DNA of 64,000 nt from an uncultured Pelagibacteraceae bacterium (lineage in GTDB: Bacteria > Pseudomonadota > Alphaproteobacteria > Pelagibacterales > Pelagibacteraceae), in the NCBI GenBank assembly GCA_902536305.1, contig CACAWX010000001.1:124001-188000 (forward strand). Direction: 5' to 3'. The position numbers were made by a program, and so were the translations under genes. Position 1 is the stretch's first letter. Each line of letters begins with the position of its first letter. The notes under the pieces are model-generated. The model was not told where the DNA came from. It ran no database searches and saw nothing but the letters and a program-made list of their open reading frames with translations. Below are positions 1 to 8,734 of the stretch, piece by piece.

Positions 1-655
1 CCAACATGATAACTTTATTTGATGAAGCTAAAGCAATTGCACCTCCTGATCCACCTTCACCAATGATGATTGAGATATTTGGAACAGTTAATGACATGCT
101 ACATTCTATTGAATTCGCAATAGCAGATGCTTGCCCTCTTTGTTCAGCTCCTAAACCAGGATAGGCACCAGGCGTATCTATAAAACTTACTACAGGAATT
201 TGAAAACGATCAGCTAACTTCATTAATCTTATACATTTTCTATAACCTTCCGGTCTCATCATTCCAAAATTTCTTTCAATTCTACTATTTAGATCTTCAC
301 CTTTTTCTTGACCAATAATTAAAACAGATTTTTTATCAATTAATCCAAACCCTGCGATAACAGATTTATCATCACCAAAATAACGATCACCAGATAATAA
401 TGTAAATTGAGAAAAAATTTTTTTAATATAAAAATTTGCTTTAGGTCTATCTTCGTGCCTTGCAACTTGAGTTCGTTGCCAACTATTTAGATTAGCGTAT
501 GTCTCTTTAAGTTTTTCATTGATTTCGTTTTGGGTATTTTTTATTTTTTGCGTATCTACTTCTGAAATTCCTTCAGAGCCAAAAGGGCTTTTTAAACCAT
601 CTACTTCTTGCTCAAGAGCCTTTACTTCTTTCTCAAAATCTAAATAATTTTTCAT
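1..655 (-). CDS. accA: Acetyl-CoA carboxylase carboxyltransferase subunit alpha (partial, C-terminus outside window)
   Basis: AccA forms the carboxyltransferase half of acetyl-CoA carboxylase with AccD and moves CO2 from carboxybiotin to acetyl-CoA, giving malonyl-CoA for fatty acid synthesis. The visible ~218 residues begin MKNYLDFEKEV, typical of AccA, and run through the family core: GDRYFGDDKSVIAGFG, a GMMRPEGYRK segment, SFIDTPGAYPGAGAEQRGQ and IIGEGGSGGAIAL, the oxyanion/CoA-binding region. The reading frame is open to the window edge, so about a third of the protein is missing. It is divergent from glcB with a 58-base gap. Its partner accD lies far away at 30661-31575, the usual unlinked arrangement. 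Confidence 0.97.
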   Translation of the reverse strand, partial: MKNYLDFEKEVKALEQEVDGLKSPFGSEGISEVDTQKIKNTQNEINEKLKETYANLNSWQRTQVARHEDRPKANFYIKKIFSQFTLLSGDRYFGDDKSVIAGFGLIDKKSVLIIGQEKGEDLNSRIERNFGMMRPEGYRKCIRLMKLADRFQIPVVSFIDTPGAYPGLGAEQRGQASAIANSIECSMSLTVPNISIIIGEGGSGGAIALASSNKVIML

Positions 656-685
656 AATGAGTTAATAATGCTACTATTAATGTAT

Positions 686-691
686 TATAAT
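686..691 (+). promoter_or_regulatory. Probable -10 element of the glcB promoter
   Basis: A perfect TATAAT at 686-691, preceded by TAT, lies 22 bases before the glcB start codon. A transcript from it would have only about a 15-base leader. The -35 side (TTAATA near 662-667) is weak. This is the only promoter-like sequence in the 58-base gap and leaves no room for a riboswitch. Confidence 0.45.
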
Positions 692-713
692 AAAATGTAA
701 AGAACGGCAGATT

Positions 714-2858
714 ATGAGTTATATTGAGAAAAAAGGCCTTAAAATTAGTTCCATATTATTTGATTTCGTCAATAAAGAAATCATGCCTGGGACAGATATT
801 CAAACTGACAAATTTTGGGATGGTTTCGAAAAAACCGTTCATGAACTTGCCCCTATAAATAAAAGATTGATTGAAAAAAGAGAAACTATTCAAAAACAGA
901 TTGATAATTGGCATAAACAAAATAAAGGTAAAGAGCTAAACAAGAAAGAATACACTGAATTTTTAAAATCAATTTCTTACATTGTTGAAGAAAAAGAAGA
1001 TTTTAATATTGAAACTACTAACGTTGATAGTGAGATTGCTTCAATTGCAGGTCCACAACTTGTTGTGCCGGTAGATAATGCAAGGTACGCTTTGAACGCT
1101 GCTAATGCACGATGGGGTAGTCTTTATGATGCTTTGTACGGAACCGACGTAATCCCTGGAGATAAAGGGAAAGAATTTAACAAGGAAAAAGCAAAAAATG
1201 TAATCACTTATGTTAAAAAATTTTTGGATGAAAGTGTGCCTATTGATGGCTTAAATTGGAGTGAGATATCTGAAATTAAAATTAAAAATAAAGATTTAAT
1301 ATTTTTAAACGATAAAGATGAAAAAAATCTAAAAAATAAAAATCAATTTGTAGCTTTTAATGAAAAAAATGGAAAACTTAGTTCAATCTTAATTCAAAAT
1401 AATAACCTTCATATTGAAATTTCAATGGATCCAAATCATATGGTAGGAAAATTAGATAAAGCTTCAATTTCAGATGTTGTAGTTGAATCAGCAATTTCAA
1501 CTATCGTTGATAATGAAGATTCAGTTGCAGCTGTTGACGCAGAGGATAAAGTTAAATGTTATCGTAATTGGCTCGGTTTGATGAAGGGAGATCTCACGGC
1601 TAATGTGGAAAAAAATGAAAAAAAATTTGTAAGAAAATTAAATTCTGATCGAAATTATACTTCTCGAGATGGAGAAAAAATTTCTCTTCACGGAAGAGCA
1701 CTTTTATTAAATAGGAACGTAGGTCATTTAATGACCAATCCAGCTATTCTGTTAAAAGATGGTTCAGAAATACCTGAAGGAATAATGGACGCTTTTTTTT
1801 CCACAATATGTGCTCTACATGATTTTAAAAATAAAAAGAATTCCCGGACTGGTTCTGTTTATATTGTAAAACCAAAAATGCACGGGCCAGAGGAAGTATC
1901 TTTCACAAATACTCTTTTTGAAAAAGTTGAAGAAGTTTTAGGTATAAAAAAGTTTTCAATTAAGGTTGGAATTATGGATGAAGAAAGAAGAACTACGGTT
2001 AATTTAAAAGAGTGTATTAGACAAGTTAAGAATAGAATTGTTTTTATTAATACTGGTTTCTTAGATCGAACTGGAGATGAAATGCACACATCTTTTGAGG
2101 CAGGTCCTATGATATTTAAAGGAGATATGAAAAAATCAACTTGGCTAGGAACTTATGAAAATTGGAATGTTGATATTGGATTAAATTGTGGTTTTTCGGG
2201 TAAAGCTCAAATAGGAAAAGGTATGTGGGCTATGCCGGATCAAATGGCAAACATGATGGAACAAAAAATTGGTCACCCTAAATCAGGTGCAAATTGTGCA
2301 TGGGTTCCTTCACCAACAGCAGCAACGTTACATTCAATGCACTATCACAAAGTAAATGTTTTTGATGAACAAAATAAAATTAAATCACGAAGTAAAGCTA
2401 AACTAGAGGATATTCTAGAAATTCCAAAAGCAGATAGACCTAACTGGGCATTAGACGACATTAATCGAGAATTAGAAAACAACGCCCAAGGAATTTTAGG
2501 TTATGTTGTAAGATGGATTAACCAAGGTGTTGGTTGCTCAAAGGTGCCTGATATTAATAACGTTGGTTTGATGGAAGATAGAGCTACACTTAGAATTTCA
2601 TCTCAACACATTGCTAATTGGTTACACCATGGAATTTGTAGTAAGGATCAAGTAATGGAAGTAATGAAAAAAATGGCTAAAATTGTAGATGCACAAAATA
2701 AAAATGATCCAGGTTATCAAAATATGTCAGATAATTTTGAAAAGTCAGTGGCTTTTTCTGCGGCTTGCGATCTTGTTTTCAAAGGAAGAGTGCAACCTTC
2801 AGGCTATACAGAACCTTTATTACATCAAAAAAGATTAGAAAGAAAAGCTTCTAATTAA
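714..2858 (+). CDS. glcB: Malate synthase G
   Basis: This enzyme condenses glyoxylate with acetyl-CoA to malate, the anaplerotic step of the glyoxylate shunt and of glycolate use. At 714 residues it has the length of the monomeric G isoform (the A isoform is about 530). Conserved stretches include [17 protein letters not shown] (around residues 325-342, with the substrate-binding Arg), [17 protein letters not shown], and [21 protein letters not shown] (around 618-638, with the catalytic Asp and the CoA-side residues). It starts at the first ATG after the TATAAT box. Its stop overlaps that of recR by four bases (TTAA). In cultured SAR11 strains this gene is known to be preceded by a glycine riboswitch; none fits here. 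Confidence 0.97.
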   Translation: MSYIEKKGLKISSILFDFVNKEIMPGTDIQTDKFWDGFEKTVHELAPINKRLIEKRETIQKQIDNWHKQNKGKELNKKEYTEFLKSISYIVEEKEDFNIETTNVDSEIASIAGPQLVVPVDNARYALNAANARWGSLYDALYGTDVIPGDKGKEFNKEKAKNVITYVKKFLDESVPIDGLNWSEISEIKIKNKDLIFLNDKDEKNLKNKNQFVAFNEKNGKLSSILIQNNNLHIEISMDPNHMVGKLDKASISDVVVESAISTIVDNEDSVAAVDAEDKVKCYRNWLGLMKGDLTANVEKNEKKFVRKLNSDRNYTSRDGEKISLHGRALLLNRNVGHLMTNPAILLKDGSEIPEGIMDAFFSTICALHDFKNKKNSRTGSVYIVKPKMHGPEEVSFTNTLFEKVEEVLGIKKFSIKVGIMDEERRTTVNLKECIRQVKNRIVFINTGFLDRTGDEMHTSFEAGPMIFKGDMKKSTWLGTYENWNVDIGLNCGFSGKAQIGKGMWAMPDQMANMMEQKIGHPKSGANCAWVPSPTAATLHSMHYHKVNVFDEQNKIKSRSKAKLEDILEIPKADRPNWALDDINRELENNAQGILGYVVRWINQGVGCSKVPDINNVGLMEDRATLRISSQHIANWLHHGICSKDQVMEVMKKMAKIVDAQNKNDPGYQNMSDNFEKSVAFSAACDLVFKGRVQPSGYTEPLLHQKRLERKASN

Positions 2859-3460
2859 CTTTCAGTTACAGGCACTCTATTTTTAAAAGCTGAAAATAAA
2901 GTTCCATCATCTAATTGTTCAATCTCTCCACCAACCGGTAGGCCTTGAGCTAATTTTGTAATTTTTAACTTATCATTTTTAATGGTATCTTCGATATAAT
3001 GTGCAGTAGTTTGCCCTTCAACAGTAGCACTTGTAGCAATAATTACCTCTTTAAGATTATTTTTTTTAATCCTTTTAACAAGAGACTCAATTAAAAGATT
3101 TTTTTGTTCATAGTTTTCATTAGAATTTAATGTTCCACCTAGGATGTGATAATGGCCTTTATAAATATTGGCAGAGTCTATTACCCACATATCAGCAAGA
3201 TTTTCGACGACGCAAATTTTATCGTAGGAATTATCAGAGGAACAAATGCAAATTTTATCTATAATTTTTAAATTTCCACAATCAACACATCTAACTACTT
3301 TTTTATAAACTTGAGCTAAAGATTTAGCCAAAGGTTTAACCATATTATCTTTATTATTAATTAATTTTAGAATAATCCTTTTTGCAGATTTAGGTCCTAA
3401 ACCAGGCAATTTAGAAAATTGCTGAATTAACTCGTTGATTTCTGGAATTTCATTATCCAT
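2855..3460 (-). CDS. recR: Recombination mediator protein RecR
   Basis: RecR works with RecF/RecO to load RecA on gapped single-stranded DNA. The 201 residues have the standard order: a helix-hairpin-helix (about 17-30, [13 protein letters not shown]), a four-cysteine zinc finger (Cys58, 61, 71, 73), and a Toprim domain ([14 protein letters not shown] at about 83-96). The length equals the family norm of about 200. It is the last gene of dnaX-ebfC-recR, a widely conserved bacterial order, with a one-base overlap to ebfC. Its stop codon interlocks with that of glcB, so any terminator must lie inside glcB. Confidence 0.97.
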   Translation of the reverse strand: MDNEIPEINELIQQFSKLPGLGPKSAKRIILKLINNKDNMVKPLAKSLAQVYKKVVRCVDCGNLKIIDKICICSSDNSYDKICVVENLADMWVIDSANIYKGHYHILGGTLNSNENYEQKNLLIESLVKRIKKNNLKEVIIATSATVEGQTTAHYIEDTIKNDKLKITKLAQGLPVGGEIEQLDDGTLFSAFKNRVPVTES

Positions 3461-3780
3461 TAGAAAGGAAGTTTAAAATCTAGAGGTAAGTTTAGACCAC
3501 CCGTTGCTTTAGATAATTCTTCTGCAGATTTCTTTTTTAGATTTTCTTTAGCGTTATTATAGGCAGCAATTATTAAATCGTTTACTATTTCTTGGTTCTC
3601 TTTTTTCACTGCATCACTAATCGTTATTGATTTAAGTTCATAATCTCCTGATAAAACAACTTTGACAAGATTACCTCCAGCCTCTCCTTCCACTTCAATT
3701 TTTTTAATTTGATCTTGAGCCTCTTTCATTTTTTCTTGCATGGCTTTGGCTTTTGATAACATGTCGGAAAAGTCAGTCAT
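3460..3780 (-). CDS. ebfC: Nucleoid-associated protein, YbaB/EbfC family
   Basis: EbfC/YbaB proteins are small dimeric DNA-binding proteins of the nucleoid. The 106 residues match the family: an N-terminal helix beginning MLSKAKAMQEKMKEAQ, a beta-sheet with GEAGGNLVKVVLSG, and a C-terminal helix (NDLIIAAYNNA). The C-terminus has the usual Gly/Leu-rich end (GGLNLPLDFKLPF). The gene sits between dnaX and recR with essentially no spacing, which is the classic context and supports the call independently. Confidence 0.95.
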   Translation of the reverse strand: MTDFSDMLSKAKAMQEKMKEAQDQIKKIEVEGEAGGNLVKVVLSGDYELKSITISDAVKKENQEIVNDLIIAAYNNAKENLKKKSAEELSKATGGLNLPLDFKLPF

Positions 3781-5445
3781 TTATTCCTCTTCTTTTAGAT
3801 CAATTAACTTAGCATCTGGGAAAGCTTTTTGGATATCCTGAGCGATTTTACTTTTCTTAAACTCTTCCACCTTGTTGCTTTTATCTTCTAAGTTTTTTTC
3901 ATAGATACTTTTTGCATCTGCATTTTTACTTAAAGATATAATCCATCTTTCACCTGTCCATAGAAGCAATTTTTCTGTAAGATTTTTGATGAAATTTTTG
4001 TTTAGTTTTTCATTGAAACTAATATCAATTGTGCCTTTATTAAAACTTACTAATTTTACATTTCTTTCAAGATCGTACTTAAGTTCTATTTCTTTTTCTT
4101 TGTTTGCCTGATCAATTAAATCTTGAAAACTTGTTATTTCTATTTTGGCACTTTGATTATCTTTTAATAAATTTTTTACAGGATTAGTTTTTATCTGATC
4201 AGTGCTTTTAAGCTGATTTTTAACTTGATTAGGAATGTTGGTCTCAAGTGGCTTATCATCAATTTTTTTTCCAACCAGGCTTTCGTCAGATTGCTGATTA
4301 GTTTGTAAATTTTGAGTTTCTTTTCTCGCATCAATATTTTTTAAATGTACTAATTGCATTATATACATTTCTAACGTTAAATTTTCATTCCCAACAATTC
4401 TTAAATCATCGATGGTTTTAATGGTTAGTTGCCAAAATAAACCAATATCTTGCATGTCTATATTTTTAGAATATTGATCAACCATTTGTACTTCTGCTTC
4501 CGATATAGACATATCTTTTTCAATAGGTCCTAAACTTATTCTTCTGCTAAATAGATAAAGCACCTCAAGAATATCGTTTAAAAAGTTTTTTGCATCTAAT
4601 CCATCATTAATTAGTTCGTGTAAATATTTTAAAGCATCTTTTTCGTTGCCTGTTAACACTTCTTTGAATAACGATATTATTTTACTTTTATCTGCTAACC
4701 CTAACATTTGTCTTACATCGGGCTCTTCTATTTGTTTACCTTCATTAATAGATTGAGATATTAATGCTCGGTCAAGCAAAGAAATAGAGTCTCTGACAGA
4801 TCCTTCTGAAGTTCTTGCGATTAATTTAATGGCATCTTCAGATATTTTACCTTTTTCTTTATCAGCAATAATTTTTAAGTGTTTACATAGCTGCTCAACA
4901 CTTACTCTTTTAAGATCAAATCTTTGGCAACGAGATAAAATAGTAACAGGTATTTTTCTTACTTCTGTTGTAGCTAAAATAAATTTTAAACTTGGTGGTG
5001 GCTCCTCTAAAGTTTTTAGCAAACCATTAAAAGCTTGTTTTGAGAGCATATGAACTTCATCGATTATAAATATTTTAAATTTTGCACTAGTGGGACTATA
5101 TTTTGAATTCTCAATTAATTCTCTAACATCATCAATACCTGTTTTAGAAGCAGCATCCATTTCTAGAATATCCATGTGGTTAGAACTAATAATTTCAGCG
5201 CAATGACAATACTCACCCGTTTTGCACTTTTCTCCTTTGGTAAAATCTTTAGTACAGTTTAGAGCTTTAGCAATTAATCGTGCTGTTGTAGTTTTTCCCA
5301 CTCCTCTAATACCAGTGAGCAAATATGCATTTGGAGTTTTGTTAAGTTTTATTGCGTTAGTAATTGTTTGTGCCATTACCTCTTGGCCAATTAAATCTTT
5401 AAAATCTTGAGGTCTATATTTAAGTGCTAGAATTTTATTTGTCAT
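3781..5445 (-). CDS. dnaX: DNA polymerase III subunit gamma/tau
   Basis: DnaX is the clamp-loader ATPase motor that organises the replisome. Numbered from MTNKILAL, the P-loop GIRGVGKT is at about 45-52, zinc-binding cysteines at 64, 74, 80 and 82, Walker B DEVHMLS from about 129, followed by LLKTLEEPP and the sensor region. The C-terminal third is Lys/Asn-rich and poorly conserved, as in tau. The open frame extends 12 codons further upstream to 5481, but that extension lies inside the SRP RNA gene, so ATG 5443-5445 is chosen; the protein is then 554 residues. The start codon is six bases after the inferred 3' end of ffs. I did not identify a frameshift site for a separate gamma form. Confidence 0.96.
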   Translation of the reverse strand: MTNKILALKYRPQDFKDLIGQEVMAQTITNAIKLNKTPNAYLLTGIRGVGKTTTARLIAKALNCTKDFTKGEKCKTGEYCHCAEIISSNHMDILEMDAASKTGIDDVRELIENSKYSPTSAKFKIFIIDEVHMLSKQAFNGLLKTLEEPPPSLKFILATTEVRKIPVTILSRCQRFDLKRVSVEQLCKHLKIIADKEKGKISEDAIKLIARTSEGSVRDSISLLDRALISQSINEGKQIEEPDVRQMLGLADKSKIISLFKEVLTGNEKDALKYLHELINDGLDAKNFLNDILEVLYLFSRRISLGPIEKDMSISEAEVQMVDQYSKNIDMQDIGLFWQLTIKTIDDLRIVGNENLTLEMYIMQLVHLKNIDARKETQNLQTNQQSDESLVGKKIDDKPLETNIPNQVKNQLKSTDQIKTNPVKNLLKDNQSAKIEITSFQDLIDQANKEKEIELKYDLERNVKLVSFNKGTIDISFNEKLNKNFIKNLTEKLLLWTGERWIISLSKNADAKSIYEKNLEDKSNKVEEFKKSKIAQDIQKAFPDAKLIDLKEEE

Positions 5446-5451
5446 TTTTAA

Positions 5452-5541
5452 GAGGCAGGCAACAACCTGAAAAATTTTCACTACGGCTGCTTCTTTTCAG
5501 ACCTGACCGGGTTTATGAAACATCCACCTGATGCCAACCTC
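5452..5541 (-). ncRNA. ffs: Signal recognition particle RNA (4.5S, small bacterial type)
   Basis: On the minus strand the conserved SRP apical domain is readable: GGTCAGGTCTGAAAAGAAGC then AGCC, matching the universal GGUCAGGUCCGGAAGGAAGC with its asymmetric loop for Ffh binding. The ends pair: GAGGTTGGCA at the 5' side (5541 downward) with TGCCTGCCTC at the 3' side (to 5452), a ten-position stem with one U-U mismatch and one G-U pair. That gives about 90 nt, the short Gram-negative form. Alphaproteobacteria commonly have ffs just before dnaX. Exact ends are inferred from pairing. Confidence 0.93.
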
Positions 5542-5547
5542 AATATG

Positions 5548-5577
5548 AGTATATCAAGATCAATTTAAATACTACAA
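5548..5577 (-). promoter_or_regulatory. Promoter of the SRP RNA gene
   Basis: On the minus strand TTGTAG (5577-5572) is followed after 18 bases by TATACT (5553-5548), which is six bases before the inferred first nucleotide of the SRP RNA at 5541. Both boxes match the sigma-70 consensus at four or five of six positions, and the distance to the RNA start is right. The same promoter probably serves dnaX-ebfC-recR. Confidence 0.65.
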
Positions 5578-5599
5578 GACTAGATTTGAATTTTGTGGA

Positions 5600-6442
5600 C
5601 TATTTTTGCCTAAATTTTGAAGATTCGTACACTCCAAGTATGTCCAAAGTTTCTGTATGAAAGCCAAGTTCTTCTAATGCCTTTTTTACTCCAGCTTGCT
5701 CTAAATGACCTTCAAGATCTAAATAAAAGTTTGCTTGATCAAAAGTATTTTTGACAGAAAAACTTTCTAGCTTTGTAAGGTTTACTTGATTGGTAGCGAA
5801 TCCTCCAAGACATTTATAAAGAGCCGATGGTTCACTTTTTACTCTGAAGATGCAGCTAGTAATATACTTTTTATTCTTATCATATTCGGGTTGTTCAATA
5901 TTTTTTCCCATTATTAAAAAACGAGTAACGTTTCCTTTATCGTCTTCTATATTTTTTTGTAAAATTTTTAATTTGTACATTTTTGCTGAAAGATCTGAGG
6001 CTATCGCTGCTATAGTTTTGTCATTTCCCTCAGCTAAATCTTTTGCAGAACCTGCAGTATCTACAGAAATAATAGACTGAAAGTTATTTTTTGAAATAAT
6101 ATTTTGACATTGGCTAATAGCCTGAGCGTGGCTTCTAACATACTTAATATCCTTCATGGTTGCATCGGGTTTTCCAAGAAGATTATGTTCTACAGGAAGA
6201 AAGTATTCACCATGAATTTGTAATTTATATTTTGGTAATAAGTAATGAATATCAGCTACTCTACCAGCTAAAGAATTTTCAATTGGAATTACTATTTTAC
6301 AATTTGGGTCGTTATAAGCTTGTTTAAAAGTATCTTCAAAGGTCGCGCAGGTTTTAATTTCTGTATCCTTATATAATTTTTCTACAGCAATGTGAGAATA
6401 AGCACCTAACTCACCTTGTATTGCAATTTTCATCTTACTCAT
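5600..6442 (-). CDS. pheA: Prephenate dehydratase
   Basis: It converts prephenate to phenylpyruvate, the committed step to phenylalanine. The monofunctional form is seen: a prephenate dehydratase domain (about 4-180) with IAIQGELGAYSH, VIPIENSLAGRV and the catalytic T-R-F motif at 173-175, then an ACT regulatory domain (about 190-275) with the SEPSALY and LTKLESF elements that bind Phe. There is no chorismate mutase domain. Two starts are possible, ATG 6442 or the in-frame ATG three codons later (MKIAIQG); the longer one overlaps kdsB by eight bases, the shorter does not overlap. kdsB is immediately upstream on the same strand, a pairing common in Alphaproteobacteria. Confidence 0.95.
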   Translation of the reverse strand: MSKMKIAIQGELGAYSHIAVEKLYKDTEIKTCATFEDTFKQAYNDPNCKIVIPIENSLAGRVADIHYLLPKYKLQIHGEYFLPVEHNLLGKPDATMKDIKYVRSHAQAISQCQNIISKNNFQSIISVDTAGSAKDLAEGNDKTIAAIASDLSAKMYKLKILQKNIEDDKGNVTRFLIMGKNIEQPEYDKNKKYITSCIFRVKSEPSALYKCLGGFATNQVNLTKLESFSVKNTFDQANFYLDLEGHLEQAGVKKALEELGFHTETLDILGVYESSKFRQK

Positions 6443-7172
6443 TTGTTTCCATTATCTGTCTCACTTCCATTAAATCACTTTTCGTATCTACACTTAAAGG
6501 AGAAGAATTTATATATCCAACATGAATTGACATGGAGTTTTCTAAAGCTCTAAGCTGTTCTAACTTTCGTTCTAATTCAAGTTTTGACCTTTTCAAGCTT
6601 ACATACCTTACTAATGCTTTGTTAGTAAAGGCATAAATACCTACATGATGAAAATAGTTTTCATATTCTTTTGTGTCTTGTCTGAAAAAATCTATAGCTT
6701 GATCAAATTGATTAATTTTTAGCTTATTTTTTGTAGCAACTTTAACATTATTCTCGTCTGCTAGTTCTGACTCAGAGCTAAATGTGCTTGCCAAAGTTCC
6801 GATATCACATTTACCTTCGCTCATATAAGATATTAAATTAATTATAGCTTTAGGATCAATGTTGGGCATGTCTCCTTGCAAATTTATAATTAAATCAGGT
6901 TCACTTTTTAAATGGTTTTTAAACACTTCATAAATCCGATCTGTGCCTGTTTGGTGATTTACCTCAGTGAGAATTGCTTTTCCTCCGTTCTTGGTAACTA
7001 CATCTATAATTTTTTGATCAGGTGTAGCTACATAAACATTTCCAGTATTTGTTTTTTGTGCAGCTTCATAAACGTGAAGAATCATCTCTTTGTTTTTTAT
7101 GAGTTCCAAAGGTTTGTTTGGTAATCTTACAGCGTCTAATCTTGAAGGTATTATTATTGCAGTTTTGTCCAT
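6435..7172 (-). CDS. kdsB: 3-deoxy-manno-octulosonate cytidylyltransferase
   Basis: KdsB activates KDO as CMP-KDO for lipid A core assembly. The 245 residues open with the nucleotide-binding signature IIPSRLDAVRLPNKPL (about 6-21) and include NLQGDMPNIDP near residue 100; the usual motif is QGDEP, so a Met replaces the Glu. A later HVGIYAF segment and LEQLRALE are typical. The frame opens five codons earlier at 7187, but ATG 7170-7172 (MDKTAIII) starts exactly where the family does. A short hairpin lies just upstream. kdsD (21049) and lptC/lptB are the other KDO/LPS genes in the window. Confidence 0.95.
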   Translation of the reverse strand: MDKTAIIIPSRLDAVRLPNKPLELIKNKEMILHVYEAAQKTNTGNVYVATPDQKIIDVVTKNGGKAILTEVNHQTGTDRIYEVFKNHLKSEPDLIINLQGDMPNIDPKAIINLISYMSEGKCDIGTLASTFSSESELADENNVKVATKNKLKINQFDQAIDFFRQDTKEYENYFHHVGIYAFTNKALVRYVSLKRSKLELERKLEQLRALENSMSIHVGYINSSPLSVDTKSDLMEVRQIMETNE

Positions 7173-7178
7173 AATTAT

Positions 7179-7193
7179 GCGTCCCAAAGACGC
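7179..7193 (-). promoter_or_regulatory. Small hairpin in the kdsB leader
   Basis: GCGTC (7179-7183) and GACGC (7189-7193) are perfect inverted repeats around a five-base loop. On the minus strand the stem ends six bases before the kdsB start codon and is preceded by an A/T run. No T-run follows on either strand, so it does not look like a terminator; it could shape translation initiation of kdsB. Confidence 0.35.
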
Positions 7194-7265
7194 AAAAAAA
7201 ATTAAGTAATTTTAAGTTTTTTTATAAAAGTCGTGCTATACGTCACTAAAGTATTTATCAAAAAT

Positions 7266-7811
7266 ATGGATAGTTTTGAATTAAATAAAATTATAGGCGC
7301 AGTTCTTCTTACTGCATTGATTATCATTGGTATTGGAAAATTCACTGATATTTTATTCCACGTTGAGAAACCTAAAGAGTCAGCTTACAAAGTCGAGGGA
7401 TTAGAGGTTGCGTCTACAACTACTTCTGGTCAAGAAGCTGCAAAAGTTGTTGAAGCAGTAGATATAAAAGCACTTTTAGCAATGGGTGACTTAGCACATG
7501 GAGAAAAAGTTTTTAAAAAATGTACTGCTTGCCACATGATTGCAGCTGGGGGGAAAAATATGATTGGTCCTAACTTATGGAGCGTTATAGGTAGACAGGC
7601 TGGAGTAGTAAGTGATTATAAATATTCAAAAGCTATGATCGCCTACGGTAAAGAATGGACTTTTGAGGAAATGAATAGTTATTTAATCAAACCTCAAGCA
7701 TACGTTAAAGGAACTAAAATGGCTTTTGCTGGTTTAAGAAAAGAAAAAGATAGAGCTTCTGTAATTCTTTATATGAATTCAAAAAGCGATAGTCCTAAAG
7801 CATTACCTTAG
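7266..7811 (+). CDS. Membrane-anchored class I c-type cytochrome
   Basis: The protein carries electrons in the periplasm, probably between the bc1 complex and the terminal oxidase, as the related CycM and cytochrome c552 do in other Alphaproteobacteria. From MDSFELNK the chain has an uncleaved N-terminal membrane anchor (about 8-30), a linker, and a cytochrome c domain with the heme motif C-T-A-C-H (86-90), GPNLW, and an axial Met in GTKMAF (about 152). The frame opens 11 codons earlier at 7233; ATG 7266 is preferred because family members begin just before the anchor. It overlaps the stop of argF by four bases. Confidence 0.92.
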   Translation: MDSFELNKIIGAVLLTALIIIGIGKFTDILFHVEKPKESAYKVEGLEVASTTTSGQEAAKVVEAVDIKALLAMGDLAHGEKVFKKCTACHMIAAGGKNMIGPNLWSVIGRQAGVVSDYKYSKAMIAYGKEWTFEEMNSYLIKPQAYVKGTKMAFAGLRKEKDRASVILYMNSKSDSPKALP

Positions 7812-8734
7812 TCTAGACACCACTTAATTATACTTTTTTGAGCATGTACTCTGTTAAGAGCCTGTCTCCATACCACAGACTGTTTTCCATCAATAACTTC
7901 ATCGGTAACTTCTTCACCTCTGCCTACAGGCAAACAATGCATAAAAATTGCATTTGAATTTGCTTTTTTCATTAATTTTTTATTAACTTGAAATGGTTTT
8001 AGAACCTTCTTTTTAGTTTTTTTATTAACTTTATCATTCATCGAAACCCACTTATCAGTCATCACACAGTCTGAGTTTTTTACAGCTTCATCGGGTTTTT
8101 GGGTTATCAAAAGATTAACTTTATTTTTTTTAGCCCATCCTAATATTTTTTTTCCTGGAGCATATTTTTTAGGACAACCAATTTTTAAATTGAATTTAAA
8201 TTTACCGGCTGCTTCGATTAAAGAATTAGACATATTATTATCACCGTCACCTAACCAAGAAACTGTTTTGCCAGTTATAGAACCATTGCTCTCCTCATAT
8301 GTTAAAATATCCGACATAATCTGGCACGGATGACTTTTATCAGAAAGGCCGTTTATAATTGGAATATCTAAATGTTTACCGAACTCCTCTAAATTTTTGT
8401 GCGAAGATGTTCTTAGCATAACTATATCTACATATTCAGTTAAAACTTTTGCAGTATCTTTTAAAGTTTCATCTCCTTTGCCATAATGAATTCCATCTGG
8501 ATTTAAAATAATAGAAGACCCACCTAGTTGCTTAGCAGCAATATCAAAAGACATTCTTGTTCTTGTTGAGGGCTTTTCAAAAATCATTGCCATAGACTTG
8601 CCTTCAAAAGGTTTATCGTCGTCAGGAGCAGATTTATTAAATCCTTTTCTACTAAGTTTTCTAGTCTTAGCCTCATCAATAATGGCTCTTAGATCACTCG
8701 AGGAATGATCTGATATATTTATAAAATTTTTCAT
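7808..8734 (-). CDS. argF: Ornithine carbamoyltransferase
   Basis: It makes citrulline from ornithine and carbamoyl phosphate in arginine synthesis. The 308 residues contain the carbamoyl-phosphate site STRTRMSF (from about 56), HPCQ in the middle, and the ornithine/loop motif HCLPVGRGEEV near residue 268. Length is the family norm. Its start overlaps the argD stop by four bases (ATGA), so argD-argF is a translationally coupled pair in the order usual for Alphaproteobacteria. Confidence 0.97.
   Translation of the reverse strand: MKNFINISDHSSSDLRAIIDEAKTRKLSRKGFNKSAPDDDKPFEGKSMAMIFEKPSTRTRMSFDIAAKQLGGSSIILNPDGIHYGKGDETLKDTAKVLTEYVDIVMLRTSSHKNLEEFGKHLDIPIINGLSDKSHPCQIMSDILTYEESNGSITGKTVSWLGDGDNNMSNSLIEAAGKFKFNLKIGCPKKYAPGKKILGWAKKNKVNLLITQKPDEAVKNSDCVMTDKWVSMNDKVNKKTKKKVLKPFQVNKKLMKKANSNAIFMHCLPVGRGEEVTDEVIDGKQSVVWRQALNRVHAQKSIIKWCLD

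Noticed and set aside
5446-5481. 12-codon N-terminal extension of dnaX
   Set aside because: It lies inside the conserved SRP RNA gene; the ATG at 5445 starts where the DnaX family starts.
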